A stretch of 64,000 nucleotides of DNA, taken from Phytopythium helicoides (taxonomy: Eukaryota > Oomycota > Peronosporomycetes > Pythiales > Pythiaceae). Numbering within the stretch: position 1 is the stretch's first letter; the number at the start of each line of letters is the position of its first letter. This document shows, piece by piece, positions 1-10,571 of this stretch. Where the stretch lies: contig JANFNE010000005.1 of assembly GCA_024867545.1 (NCBI GenBank), forward strand, positions 1,116,001 to 1,180,000, in the 5' to 3' direction. Both the position numbers and the translations under genes were made by a program. The notes beneath the pieces are model-generated. The model made no database searches. It was not told the DNA's origin and saw only the letters and a program-made list of their open reading frames with translations.

Positions 1-556
1 GTTGGGATCTACCTTACGTGAGCGACACTAGTAACGACTACGTCGTTCAAGTTGTTCGAAAATGCGGAGAAGCGTGGGGCGGTCTCCAGATTGTGGCTGA
101 TGGGTCTGTTTCTATGGACGCGCGAGAAGAGATTTGGGCTGCAATGGTCCAGGCTATCATGGAAACGCTGTTGAGCGGATTTGCACAGGTTCGAGGTGTA
201 CACCCCAAGGCCGTGCTCTCATGACACTAGACCTCTACGCGCTGCAAAATGGGCTCGACCTGATTAACCATATCAGCTCCAAGACTGTCCCACGCGGCTG
301 TGAGTACGTGAACAACTACATCAAGGCGTTTTATAAAGACAAAGACGAGCTACTCCAGTGGATCGAAACTAACAAGGTACGTACAATGAGTCAGATTGGC
401 AATACTGCAACCACTGATTGAGTTGTTCTTGTTCCTGCGCAGACGCTGTACTCTAAGCTTCAGTTTGCCCTGCTCATCAAGAATGGGATCGGCCCGAAGA
501 TGGATAAGCGAGAGTTGCGGAGCCTAGTGCTTCAGGTCGACTCCATCCTCGAGTAG
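1..556 (+). CDS. VPS50: VPS50/syndetin C-terminal part (partial, frame break)
   Basis: C-terminal end of a syndetin/VPS50 homologue, the subunit specific to the EARP complex, which tethers vesicles for endosome recycling. The gene enters from the left edge. Visible are a WDLPYVSDTSNDYV stretch, a GRALMTLDL motif and an ETYIKAFY-like helix, all in the order found in the C-terminal domain of animal VPS50. One intron lies at 377-442 (donor GTACGT, acceptor CGCAG); the last exon, 443-556, ends in DSILE-stop. The reading frame slips by one base near 209-211, where the GRALM motif sits in a different frame from the upstream part; one G seems to be missing. This looks like a consensus error because both sides match the family well. 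It ends 260 bp from the convergent PX gene. Confidence 0.85.
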
Positions 557-815
557 CTTGTTGACTCCAATCTGTACGAGCGAGCTACCGGTAATGATAT
601 GTGCAAAAGCGTAGCCTTATTACTGTTATTTTCTACATCCGTCGCGAGTCGTGGCTTCTATCGCCGCTCATCGAGCTACAAAAACAAGAGAGGAAAGGAG
701 TATCCCAGGCGGATAACAGTCCAAGCAAGCTGTATCGGCAGATCGCGGCGCAGCCCATCCAAAAGATCAAAAAGAATCAACGCTGGCAGCGATCAATCGG
801 CCTGCCGCTGGCTGG

Positions 816-2234
816 TTATACCTCCAGCGTTTCGCGGAGGTCTCGTTGGATCTGTGGGTCTGGCACCACATCTGCCACTAGCAAGAGTAGCTTTGACGTG
901 TGCTTTCGACCCAATGTCTCGCGCACGAGCTCGACAAAGTCGTCACTCGAGATTTCCCGGTTGCCCAGAGCCTTGGCAGCCTGCTTAAACGCAGCCACCT
1001 TATGAAGATCACCTCGCGCCAGCTTGTTGACGCGCTCAAGAATTTCCCGGTTCGCCTTTTTACGCGATGATCGAGTGCTTGACGCTGGGTTTTCGCCTTC
1101 TTCGTTGCTTGAGCGCTCCATTTTGAGCTCTGTAGATTGCCAAAGAAGACCAGTAATAACGTTAGTGATAAACGTCAAGTGTTGGCGAGGAGTTCACAAA
1201 CAACGTACCCCACTTACGAGATGACCTTCGCTCTTCCTCATTGTGCTCATCCGAGCTTCGCGAGGTGAGCGGCACTGGAACACCGCCAGCCATTCGAAGT
1301 ACTCGCCGCTCCTCCTCGCTCTTCAGCGAGTGGATGTATGTGCGCAGCAGCCAGTCGGAAAAATCGGGCTCGAACTCCTTCTCCAGGTAAGCGACAAACG
1401 ATTTAGCCCCTGCGACCCGGTCATTCTCCTTGCGGAAGGCGCGCGAGCGCTTCTTGAAGCGTTTGAGCTGGTGCTCCCCAAAGCGGAGTGTCAGCTCCTC
1501 CTCGATCTCGAGCTTGTATGCGCGGCGGGTGGCCCCGCCCGTCGTCTGTCGCTCGATGCTGTGAGAGCTGTCGTCGGACGCGCGAGGGCCACGGCTGCTG
1601 TTAAAGTTGAGCCCGCGCGAGCTGCTCAACGAATTGGAGTTGTTCGAGTCGCGAAGGCCGGTGGCCGAGCTGATGGTCGTGGTCGGCGACCCGCCCTCGC
1701 CGCCCTTGAACAGCTCGGCGCAGTCCATGAACTGCGAGGCCGAGATGAACTCGGCGAGCACTTTGGAGCCGCGCGCGCCGGGCTTGTCAAACTCGACGAC
1801 ATTCGGGAAGAGCATGATGCGCTGGACGAAAAAGTCGAGCTCGGCGCGGCGCTTCTCTAGGAAGCTGGGACGCTGGTCCTGCCCAAAGAAGGCGCGCACG
1901 CGGTGCACAGGCGCGAAGCTGACCGTGACCATCATCTTGGCGAAGCTTGAGCTGGCCGAGTCGCGCATGCGGTTGTCGAACGCCTGGAACTCCTCGTACG
2001 TCTTCCATAGACTCCACTCGACCGCGCCGTCGGCCTTGGGGCTCGTCAGCCGGCAGAAGAGCTCATACTGGTGGACAGCAACACCCGCGTCAACGTCAGT
2101 CATTCAATGCAGGCGCCCGGAAGCCAGCAGAGGCCTCGCACCAGAGGCGGCTCGCCGTCGGCCTGCGTGGCGTTGCGCACGTGCAGCTTGAGCGGCGGCA
2201 CGCGCAGCAGGAAGTCGGGCGGCGTCATGGTCAT
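816..2234 (-). CDS. PX-domain phosphoinositide-binding protein
   Basis: Three exons on the minus strand: 2234-2142, 2067-1218 and 1129-816, phases consistent, giving about 418 residues. The N-terminal 110 or so residues form a PX (phox homology) domain: strand LLRVPPLKLHV, then YELFCRL, then a WKTYEEFQAFD helix and a PSFLEKRR region. PX domains bind phosphoinositides on endosomal membranes. A Ser-rich low-complexity linker follows. The C-terminal half is helical, with two related segments (around FKKRSRAFRKE and FKQAAKALGNRE), each followed by a helix ending in an L-rich stretch. I chose the ATG at 2234 because the first PX strand lies upstream of a 74-nt intron (2068-2141); a shorter start at 2103 would cut the domain. 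No catalytic motif is seen. A sorting-nexin-like or membrane-adaptor role is inferred. Confidence 0.75.
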
Positions 2235-3654
2235 GGCGGCGGCGGCGGCGCTGGGAGGGTCGGAGAGTCGCGCGCGGGGCGCTACGCTGCGCCGGCGGCT
2301 CGCGACGCGTCGACGAGGCGCAGAGAGGCGGCGGCTCGGCGCCTCGGACGCGCGGGCGCGGGTTTGCGAGTGCCGATCGGTCGCTGCTCGCCTCGCGGCG
2401 CGGCCATGTGTGTCGAGTGCACAACAATGTGGCGGAGGCGCACCGCGCTCCCCGCGTTCAAGAGATGAGCTGGCTCGTCTTTGGGGGCCGCCCCCAAACA
2501 TGTGGCGTAGAGTATGGGATCCGGGCGAGGGACGGGGCGCACGAGGCCTTCCAAAAGGGGAGAGAGCCTTGAACCTGAGCCGTCCCGTGAAGAGAGGGAG
2601 TAACTTGGCGTTTGTATATGGGAATCTCCTCGCTTCCCGAACTTCGTGCGGTTGCAAAAGTACCGGAAAAGAAAGCTCCTCTTTATCTTCTGGTGATTGA
2701 CGTCATGAGCCGCTCTGCTCTGCTCGGCTGGCTGGTGGGTGGCGGCGGCTCCTCCGTGTGGCTGCGCGCCTCACAGCCTGGGATCACTGAATCCTCGCTT
2801 CGCATGGACTGGGTCGGTTGGCCGCGCATTACGCCGTTGCGGCGGCCTCGCTGATGGCGTTGCACGGCATCGCGGATGCGAATGGACTCACATGCATTGT
2901 TGGAGTGCATGGGACCCTACAGGTTGAAAAGCACATCTCGGATCTGTCAAAGGAACAAATCTGTGTTATGGAAAGATAGAGGTGTATCGAATGCGGGCAT
3001 GCTCGCATCGATTACGCGCCGACATGTCACGCCCGCTCCTCGGTGTAGCTCTTCGAGCGTCATGGCCGGCCTCAGCTCCCGCTCATGACGGTGAGGGATG
3101 CCACCATTGTCAACTGCAAGAGCCGCGAACGCGAGCGGAAGGCTGCCGGCAGAAGGCGCAAGCGGGCCATTAACGGGGTCACGTAGATGGACTTGGACGC
3201 CACGAGGTGAGAGCTGCTGCTTTCTTTTCCACTTCAATTCCCCGAGCGGTGGCGCCAGTCGCCCACAAGCGCCGACTCAGGATGTGTGGCTGGCCCGACC
3301 GAAGCCATTATAGCAGCTTGCTGCCGCGAGCTTGCGGAGCGCCTGCGCTGCTCGACGCGGTGCCGGGCGCCACCAGATGGAGGGTGGCTCTGCGTGCGGT
3401 GCTGCTGCGTGCCTGCCATGCATGGACGTCGTCGTGGCATGCGGTGCTGAAGCCGCGAACTGGACGGGATTTTTCAGCCTGCGTCACTCCTGCGCGTTAC
3501 TGCCACCCCTCTGTTCGTTCGCACGACGATCTTTTTCTCCAGCGTTGCAGCCAGGTGTCCGGAAGAAGCGGCGTCTGCATCCTCGAGCGCAACTCGGGCC
3601 GGCCGCGCAGCTCCAATCCGCGCCAGCCGCTAGCGCACTCGTAGCGCTCTCGAC
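2235..3654. other. Intergenic, no supported gene
   Basis: About 1.4 kb between the PX gene and the anoctamin gene, which are divergently transcribed. It holds several open frames on both strands, but none has a recognisable domain or a convincing splice chain, and several overlap each other. It probably contains the promoters of both neighbours. The part near 2240-2480 is GC-rich with GGC/CGG runs next to the PX start. Confidence 0.5.
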
Positions 3655-6236
3655 ATGGCGTCGCTGGCCGACACGCTCGTCAAGGGCGGCGTGGGCGCCT
3701 TCGGCTTCCTCGCGAGCGCCTACACGCTCACCAAGTTCATCGTCGCTACGCCCGTGGTGAGTCCGCTCGGTCCGACCGACCGCGTCGCGGCACGACACTA
3801 ACAGCATCCACGCAGCGCATCCGACCGCGTAATGAGGACGAGCTCGACATGGACATCGTGCTGCGCTTCGACGCCAAGCAGCGCGGCGCAGACGACGCCG
3901 TCGCGTTCTTCGTGCGCATGGTGCGCGAGCAGAGCCAGCTGGAAATCCGCCCCAAGCCCAAGAACGTGCTCGAGAAGCACGAGGAGGACGCGCATGCACA
4001 CGAGGGCCAGGAAGCTACGGTGCATCCGGACGCCTTCTACTACCTTGTCGGAGCCTCTCGCGAGGCGCTCGTGGGCATCCGGCAGAAGAAGGAGAAGGCG
4101 CTGCACGGCGAGGCGCCGGACCTCACGGACCATGTATTCAGGTCTGGCGAGCGCATTGACCTGGTCATGTACGAGCTCAGCCGGCTGACCGTCAACCCTG
4201 GCGTCCCGAGCTTTCGCGCTGTCCGTGGTGGAGGTAGCTATTCACCGCCCACGGACGGGACCCATGACGAAGATGAAGCAAATGAAACGGCACTCGTCAA
4301 GGCCCCGCAGCCATTTGACGACGAAGAGCACGGGCTGCTGCTCCAACAGGCGTTACACTCACGATTCGTGACCGAATGGTTCCCACTCCATGATGACAAG
4401 GAGCGGCACGATCTGGTTGAAACGTGGGTCAAACGATGGAGAAGTGCTCAGCCGCTCAATGCCGTGCGTGCATACTTTGGCGATGAAATCGGCTTTTACT
4501 TTGCGTTCCTGGGCATGTACACGCAATGGCTAGTGATACTCGCGGCACTGGGCATTCTGGTGTATTTGGTCGAATTTTTGTCCGAGCATGGGGCATATTC
4601 GCGTGGACTCTACTCACTCTTTGTTACAAGCTGGGCTACGGCTTTCCTCAAATTCTGGAAGCGGCGCGAGAATCATTTGAGAAACGAGTGGGGCATTTCG
4701 CACGCTGACTCCTTCGCACTCGAGCCCGTTCGCCCAGACTTCTGGGGAGAGCGACGCTTTGACAACGTTGAGGGGTGCTACTACACCTACTTCCCATCCA
4801 TCGAACGCGCTAAGCGGTACGTGGCGACGGCGTTCGTGACCCTTATTGTACTCGCAGTGTTGGTGCAGTTCATGTTCGTCTACTTCTGGATCGAGGAGTG
4901 GTTTGTACACGAGTTCACCCCTGAAAAGGGCTTCGAAGGAGTGTATTCGTACGTGACGCTGCTCCCATCGGTCGCCTACTCGGTCGTGGTTCTTCTACTG
5001 GACGCCAAGTACTCCCAACTCGCTACATACCTGACCCAGTTTGAAAATCATCGCACCGACAGTGAGGTGAGTCGTCAAACACTTTTTTTGAAAGATTTGT
5101 GCGCTAATTACTCGGCGTACTTGCTCGACAGTTTGCCAATGCCCAGGTGCTGAAGCTCGTGTCGTTTTACTTTGTCAACAATTTTGGCTCGCTGTTCTAC
5201 TTGGCGTTCCGTGCGCGGGACATGGAGCTTCTTGAGCAGACGCTCAGCTCGCTGCTGATCACGCGACAGTTGATTGGCAATTTGCAGGAGCAGCTTATTC
5301 CGTACCTGTCGGCGCGATCCTCTCTCAAGGCCGAGGCCGGCAAGATTGCCAAGGAGACACACGACACGAATGCAACAGTCGACAAGGTGGACGCAGAGCT
5401 GCTGTTCCCGATGTACGAAGGAACATTCGACGATTACTTGGAGCTATTTGTGCAGTTCGGGTGTGTGGTTGGCTGCCATTTGAACTGGAACCCTTGCTCG
5501 AGAACTAACGTTTGTTTCGACGCATATTTGTATCAGCCAAGTCACTCTGTTTGCGTCTGCATACCCATTGGCTGCGGTCTGGAGCCTCGCCAACAACGTG
5601 ATGGAGATCCGTAGCGACGGCTTCAAACTTTGCGTGAGCTTCCGTCGGAGTCGCCGAGTGACTACCGATGGGATCGGCACATGGCTGTACGCGTTCAATG
5701 CGCTAGGGTATCTTTCAGTGATGACCAACTGCGCGATTTTCGGCTTGCATTCGGGACTGCTGAACAAGCTGTTTCCGCGCATGTCCTTTGCTGGCACGCT
5801 CGTGGCCATTGGCGTGATGGAGCACGTCATGATCGCAGTCAAGGTCGGAATTGAGATGGTCGTGCCCGACATTCCGAGCGCCGTCGCGGAGGCGCACCGC
5901 ATGCGGCGTGCGCTGCTCCGCAAGAAGGCGTCGCTGCAGGTCGAGCTGTCGTCGCGGCGGCTAATCACCGACAGCGGCCTTGGCGCCGAGCACGACCAGT
6001 CGGACGGCCAAGAGACGACGGAGGAGGCGGATGCCACCGTGCAGGTGTGCGCTGCGTGCGAGCCGGGCGTCAGGGAGTGGATGCAGCTCGAGCGCGAGCG
6101 GAAGGGCAAGCTCGAGCGCGAGGTCAAGAGCCTGAACGAGCTCTATATGGGCTGGATCCGAGACGAGCAGGTCAAGCGCAAGCGCGCGCAGCAGAAGTTG
6201 GCCGCGCTCAAGAACAGGCACGTGACCAGCCCGTGA
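3655..6236 (+). CDS. Anoctamin/TMEM16-family membrane protein
   Basis: Four exons (3655-3756, 3816-5066, 5132-5460, 5537-6236), all GT-AG and in phase, encode about 793 residues. Anoctamins are calcium-activated chloride channels or lipid scramblases of the plasma membrane or ER. The N-terminus is cytoplasmic and mixed charged. From about residue 230 there are multiple membrane helices (for example LVILAALGILVYLVEFL, FVTLIVLAVLVQFMFVYFW and VAYSVVVLLL). The family signature NNVMEIRSDGFKL near the last helices matches the conserved NN-EIR-DA-K motif. A charged coiled-coil tail (EREVKSLNELY, QVKRKRAQQK) ends the protein. Whether this copy is a channel or a scramblase cannot be told from sequence. 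The start ATG at 3655 opens a small first exon with a Gly-rich hydrophobic stretch. Confidence 0.9.
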
Positions 6237-6642
6237 GCGTTTGCCCTGCACGTTGCGCGAGCTAACCGTCGGTGCTTGTGGCGCAGGACGCAGGGCAGCA
6301 GCACCTCAAGCAGCGCCGCCACCACCGCCGCATCGACCTGAGTTGAAGCGAAGATCGAGGAGCACGGTCATTCCGGTCTTGAATGGTTGCGGTCCGCGGC
6401 GGTCCGGGACCGGTCCTCGTCGGAAAATCCAGATGCGTGTTGCAGGACGGTTGCGGCAATTGTATGCATACTGAAAACAAGCTAAAAAACTGAGTCGCGT
6501 GCGGCATACTGAACGCAAGAGGCGGGGCGTCCCGCCCCCTTCCTCGCCCCCCTTTCGCCGCGGGGTTGTCTCGGCCGTTCCCTGGACGGCGAAGCAGAGA
6601 GCGAGCGGCCCCCGAGGCGGCGGAGAAGCAGCAGCGAGAGCC
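6237..6642. other. Intergenic, promoter of PP4 gene
   Basis: About 400 bp between two genes on the same strand. It contains the 3' end of the anoctamin transcript and the presumed promoter of the phosphatase gene. The second half, from about 6510, is GC-rich. No further element is recognised. Confidence 0.4.
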
Positions 6643-7865
6643 ATGACGACGAGCCAGAGCGAGCTGGACCGGCAGATCGAGCAGCTCAAGCGCTGCGAGT
6701 ACCTCAAGGAGTCGGAGGTCAAGGCGCTGTGCCAGAAGGCGCGCGAGATCCTCGTGGACGAGAGCAACGTGCAGCGCATCGACGCGCCCGTCACGGTGCG
6801 TGGGGTGGGCTCGAGAGGGGGAGGCGGCTGGCAGGGACTGACGACGGCTCGTTTCGCGGCGACAGATCTGCGGCGACATCCACGGGCAGTTCTACGACCT
6901 CAAGGAGCTCTTCAGCGTCGGCGGCGAGTGCCCCGAGACCAACTACCTGTTCATGGGCGACTTCGTGGACCGCGGCTTCTACAGCGTCGAGACCTTCCTG
7001 CTCCTGCTCGCGCTCAAGGTGCGCTACCCGGATCGCATCACGCTCATCCGCGGCAACCACGAGAGCCGCCAGATCACGCAAGGTCTACGGCTTTTACGAC
7101 GAGTGCCTGCGCAAGTACGGCTCGGTCAACGTCTGGCGGTACTGCACAGAGATCTTTGACTATTTAAGCCTCTCGGCCATCATCGAGGACAAGATCTTCT
7201 GCGTCCACGGCGGTCTCTCGCCGTCGATCAACACGCTCGACCAGGTGAGAACGGCGTTAGCAGTTTTGGTGTCGAAACTGGACCTCTCACTTTTCCTTTG
7301 TGCCGGAAACAGATCCGCATCATCGACCGCAAGCAGGAGGTGCCCCACGATGGCGCTATGTGCGACCTCATGTGGTCCGACCCCGAGGATATTGATGGCT
7401 GGGGCCTCAGCCCGCGTGGAGCCGGCTACCTGTTCGGTGGTGACGTGGTCGAGAAGGTGAGATGGGATGATATCTGCAGCTGCATTGGTAGATGGTGCGG
7501 CGTTTGACACCACGCTCTTTTTTGTGTCCAAACAGTTCAACCAGACAAACGACATCCAGCTCATTTGCAGAGCCCATCAGCTGGTCATGGAGGGACACAA
7601 GTCGATGTTCAACAACGCGCTGGTGACGGTGTGGTCGGCTCCGAACTACTGCTACCGTTGCGGCAATGTGGCCGCGATCCTTGAGCTGGACGAAAACCTC
7701 GAACAGCGCTTCAAGGTGCGCCGCTGGTTTCCTAGGCACCCTGTGCAGACTTCAATTACGTGCTCACTTTTTTTTTTTATTTGTGGCCGGTAGATCTTCG
7801 AGGCTGCTCCACAGGACGCGCGTGGCGTTCCGGCGAAGAAGCCTGCGCCCGACTACTTCCTGTAA
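6643..7865 (+). CDS. PPP4C: Serine/threonine protein phosphatase 4 catalytic subunit
   Basis: Five exons: 6643-6795, 6866-7244, 7313-7456, 7536-7715, 7794-7865. The protein of about 306 residues matches PP4C throughout, including the [10 protein letters not shown] start that separates PP4 from PP2A and PP6. PPP-family metal and phosphate motifs are present: GDIHGQ, GDFVDRG, GNHES and HGGLSPS, and the tail ends in DYFL, the site of carboxymethylation in this group. PP4 acts with R2/R3 subunits in DNA-damage signalling, centrosome function and splicing-factor dephosphorylation. Exon 2 has one extra base at about 7080-7081 (an A in CAAGG), which shifts the frame just after GNHESRQIT; beyond it the match resumes in the next frame. 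This looks like a consensus error, as every other junction is in phase. Confidence 0.95.
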
Positions 7866-8326
7866 CATGCTTGCAATCGGGACATCGGGCGCTCAGGCGG
7901 GGAGGGCACCTGCGAGGGGCAAACGCTTCGTACCGTGCGCACTAGGTGGAAGATGGACGCCCGAACAACACAACCTAGTAGAAAAAAGAGTCGAGCTTTT
8001 GTCGTCAAGGCCGTCGCTAGCTCTGCCACGAGAAGTTGCTCTCGCAGCCTTTGACGGGGAGTTGAAGCCGCTGGATGGCTGGTCTGGCACCGTCATCTGG
8101 GGCAAGCTGCGGTGCTATTATCGGTGCGAGTGCATATGAGGGCGTTCACTTTTTCCTTTCCATTGCGAAGCAATATAGTTTGTACTTGGAGCGCTCAATT
8201 GAGTCCGAGTGTCCCTGCGCTTCGTGCTGGAGCGCGTTGAAGCTGATGGCTATTGCTCGAATTATTGGCCAATGAGGCTTGGCTGACTCCCCGAACAAAC
8301 AGATCAAGAGAAGATCAACATCCCCC
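7866..8326. other. Intergenic
   Basis: About 460 bp between PP4 and the next plus-strand gene. No supported coding sequence or RNA gene is seen. A CCAAT-type box (ATTGGCC) occurs near 8264-8270, close to the next start codon, and may belong to its promoter. Confidence 0.35.
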
Positions 8327-10117
8327 ATGAGGTCCTGGCGCGACGAGTGGAAGAGCGCGCGCCTGCATCTCCGGCTGCGCGCCCACCAGCTCTTCCACGG
8401 TACGCGCGCTCGCCTGATGCTGCATTGGCGCAAGCCGCGCTCGATCAGCGGCGACGCGGCGCTCAAAGTCGCCGTTTTGGCGGAGGCTCACGCCCTGTAT
8501 TCGTCTGCTGGGCACAGGAGAGAGCGTGACGCTGCTCGCGTTCGTGGAGGCCGTGCCCGGTGCCCAGGAGGCCGATGATGAAGCGCTGAAGGCACTCGTG
8601 AGGCGCTGGCAAGTGCACTGCGAAGGCGCCACGGCAGATGTCAAGGTGGTCACGGACGACTCGGCCGGGAGGCGTCGCGAGAGCTCAGGCGCGTCGCCCC
8701 ATCCGACCAGCACACCGAGGCATGGGCCGCGGGTGACCCTTTTCCACCAGGAGACTGAGCTGTCGGTGATTCGAGGGGACACCTGCGGCGATGGCCACGG
8801 CCCCCGTCCACCAGAGGGTTTTCTTCTGGCGCTGAGAGCGCAGTTTGAGCTCAAAGTGCGCAGCGAGTTCTGGGACAGACCGCTATCGCTCGTGCTCCGT
8901 ATCACACCAAAGGACTCAGCAAAAGAAATGGCAGGGTCGGCAACGATCGATGCAACACCGGAAGGCGCTGAGCTAACAGACGATTGGTTCACGAACCGCT
9001 TGCTCCCACTCATTCGAGAGGACTCGACTCCGGTTGCCTCCCTGACCAAGCGACTAGAGTATCCCATCAGGGTCGTGAACCCGCTGCAAGTACAAGTAGA
9101 GACGAGGACATTAATTCGCCGCCGCGTTGGAATCACTGTGAACGCGCACAACACGCGCGACGATGTAGTGGTGGAAGTGCTCGATCTTCAGCTACACCTC
9201 AGCGAAGCCCTCACAGGGTCTATCCAGACGTCAGATACCAGTAAGGAAGGTGTTAAGCGGCCATCGAGACGCTACGAGCTGGTGGAGGATACAAAGGCTC
9301 CGTTCCCAGTGCTACTTCTCGCCCAAGAGCGCTGCAACTTCCTATTCGTCTTGGCGCCAACACAGCCGCCGATCAAGGAGCACGAAACAGCAGATACTGG
9401 CGCATCTCAACGCCGGCATGGACAGCCACGTGGATCTGTTGACGGCTCTGTGGGTCGTGAAGGCGGACCAGAGCACGCGCTGTTGACGCTCACCTGGAGG
9501 ACACAAGGGACTGGAGTTCTTGCAATCACAGAGCAGCACACCATCATTTGGTCGCCATTCGCCATGGCCGAGGGCGACACGCACTCGACGTCTTCAGCGC
9601 TTGCGATGCTGCGCACCAGCGAGTGGCGTCACTTTGTCGTCCCGCAGACGTCCGCGGGCGAGACCAAACCGCTGACCGCAAGCGCCTTGTCGTTCGTGGC
9701 GCTGCGCCACGACTCGGCGCTGCACGTCGCCTTCATCTCGCCGGCGAGGCGAGTTGGCGTGGGCGAGGTCGTGACTGCGTGCGTGGCCATCACGAACCGA
9801 TCAAGCCACTCGACGTTCGACCTGACGCTCGTGGTGCCCAGCGGCGGTGACGCATGCGCGACCTGGATCAGCTTCGAGGCCTCGCACCACCTCGGGTACG
9901 CTCCGTTGTCCTCTTTTGCATGTGTTGACTGGTCGGGAGACTGACTTCAGAGCTCGCGTTCGCGCCGTCCGACAGCCTCGTTCGTCCAGGCAAGAGCGTC
10001 CGCAAGAGTGTGCATCTGTGCGCGCTGCAAGCCGGAGCGCCGGCGCCGTCGCCGCACGCCGTGGCGCTCGTCGACGCGCTGACGCGCACATGCTTCTACG
10101 TATCGGTCGGGGGCTGA
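8327..10117 (+). CDS. TRAPPC14/MAP11-like trafficking protein (tentative; frame breaks)
   Basis: A beta-rich protein of about 580 residues with weak resemblance to TRAPPC14 (C7orf43/MAP11), a TRAPP-II-associated subunit linked to ciliogenesis and microtubules. Supporting features in order are an N-terminal helix from MRSWRDEW, an ALYSSAG/TGESV strand pair similar to the family's LYLGE-V segment, an AQERCNFLFVL motif comparable to EEHNFLFQL, and an ALLTLTWRTQ strand. Two frame problems occur, both at GGG runs. Near 8511 the N-terminal frame moves by one. At the intron donor (about 9895-9896), one G fewer gives a phase that leads into LAFAPSDSLVRPGKS and on to the stop at 10115-10117. I read both as extra bases. 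Alternatives are an unrelated oomycete family or a start just upstream of 8526. The family call is modest, the coding call firm. Confidence 0.5.
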
Positions 10118-10571
10118 AAGCTCTGGCGCCGCGCGTTGCAAGCGGCGCGACGACAGGGGAGCATTCTCGGCGCCTTGCGCGATGCTTCGGGCCGGCGCAG
10201 TCCGGAGCGATTAGATGGAAGGGCGCGGTGCTGGCACCGGGCCGAAAATGGAAGAAACCGCCTGCCGTCGCGCCGTGGCATGCCGCTGCTTGTACAGTAG
10301 GCGCGAGGCATTTCGCGGAGGTTCAGCGCCGCGCCAGGGCTCCGCAGAGGTTCCAAATCGCGTGCGCATGTGCCCGGCCACTTCTTCCGACGTTACGCGC
10401 CGCGCCGTGACAGCTCTCTGGCCGGACGCGGGGAGTCAGTGAGCGCGCGACGAACTCGACTTGGAGGCTGCCGCGCGCGGGAAACGCCCACTTGGCGCGC
10501 CAGCGCGACCTCCTCGTGCTGCTCGAGCAGCGCAGCACGCCGTCGCCGTCGCCGCTGTCGCCGAACACGCG
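10118..10571. other. Intergenic or 5' leader of transporter gene
   Basis: About 450 bp, GC-rich. The frame of the following gene is open here back to about 10461 but has no ATG until 10572, so this part is probably promoter and 5' leader. Nothing else is recognised. Confidence 0.35.

Noticed and set aside
1243..2191. Long plus-strand open frames across the PX gene
   Set aside because: They are antisense to a gene with a recognisable domain and phased introns; GC-rich codon use keeps the opposite strand open.
2100..2657. 185-codon minus-strand frame as its own gene
   Set aside because: Only its last part is meaningful, and that part is the first exon of the PX gene; the rest is Arg/Ala-rich GC sequence.
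8315..9154. 279-codon minus-strand frame opposite the TRAPPC14-like gene
   Set aside because: Low-complexity Ser/Arg composition, no domain, and the sense frame is longer and has structured strands.
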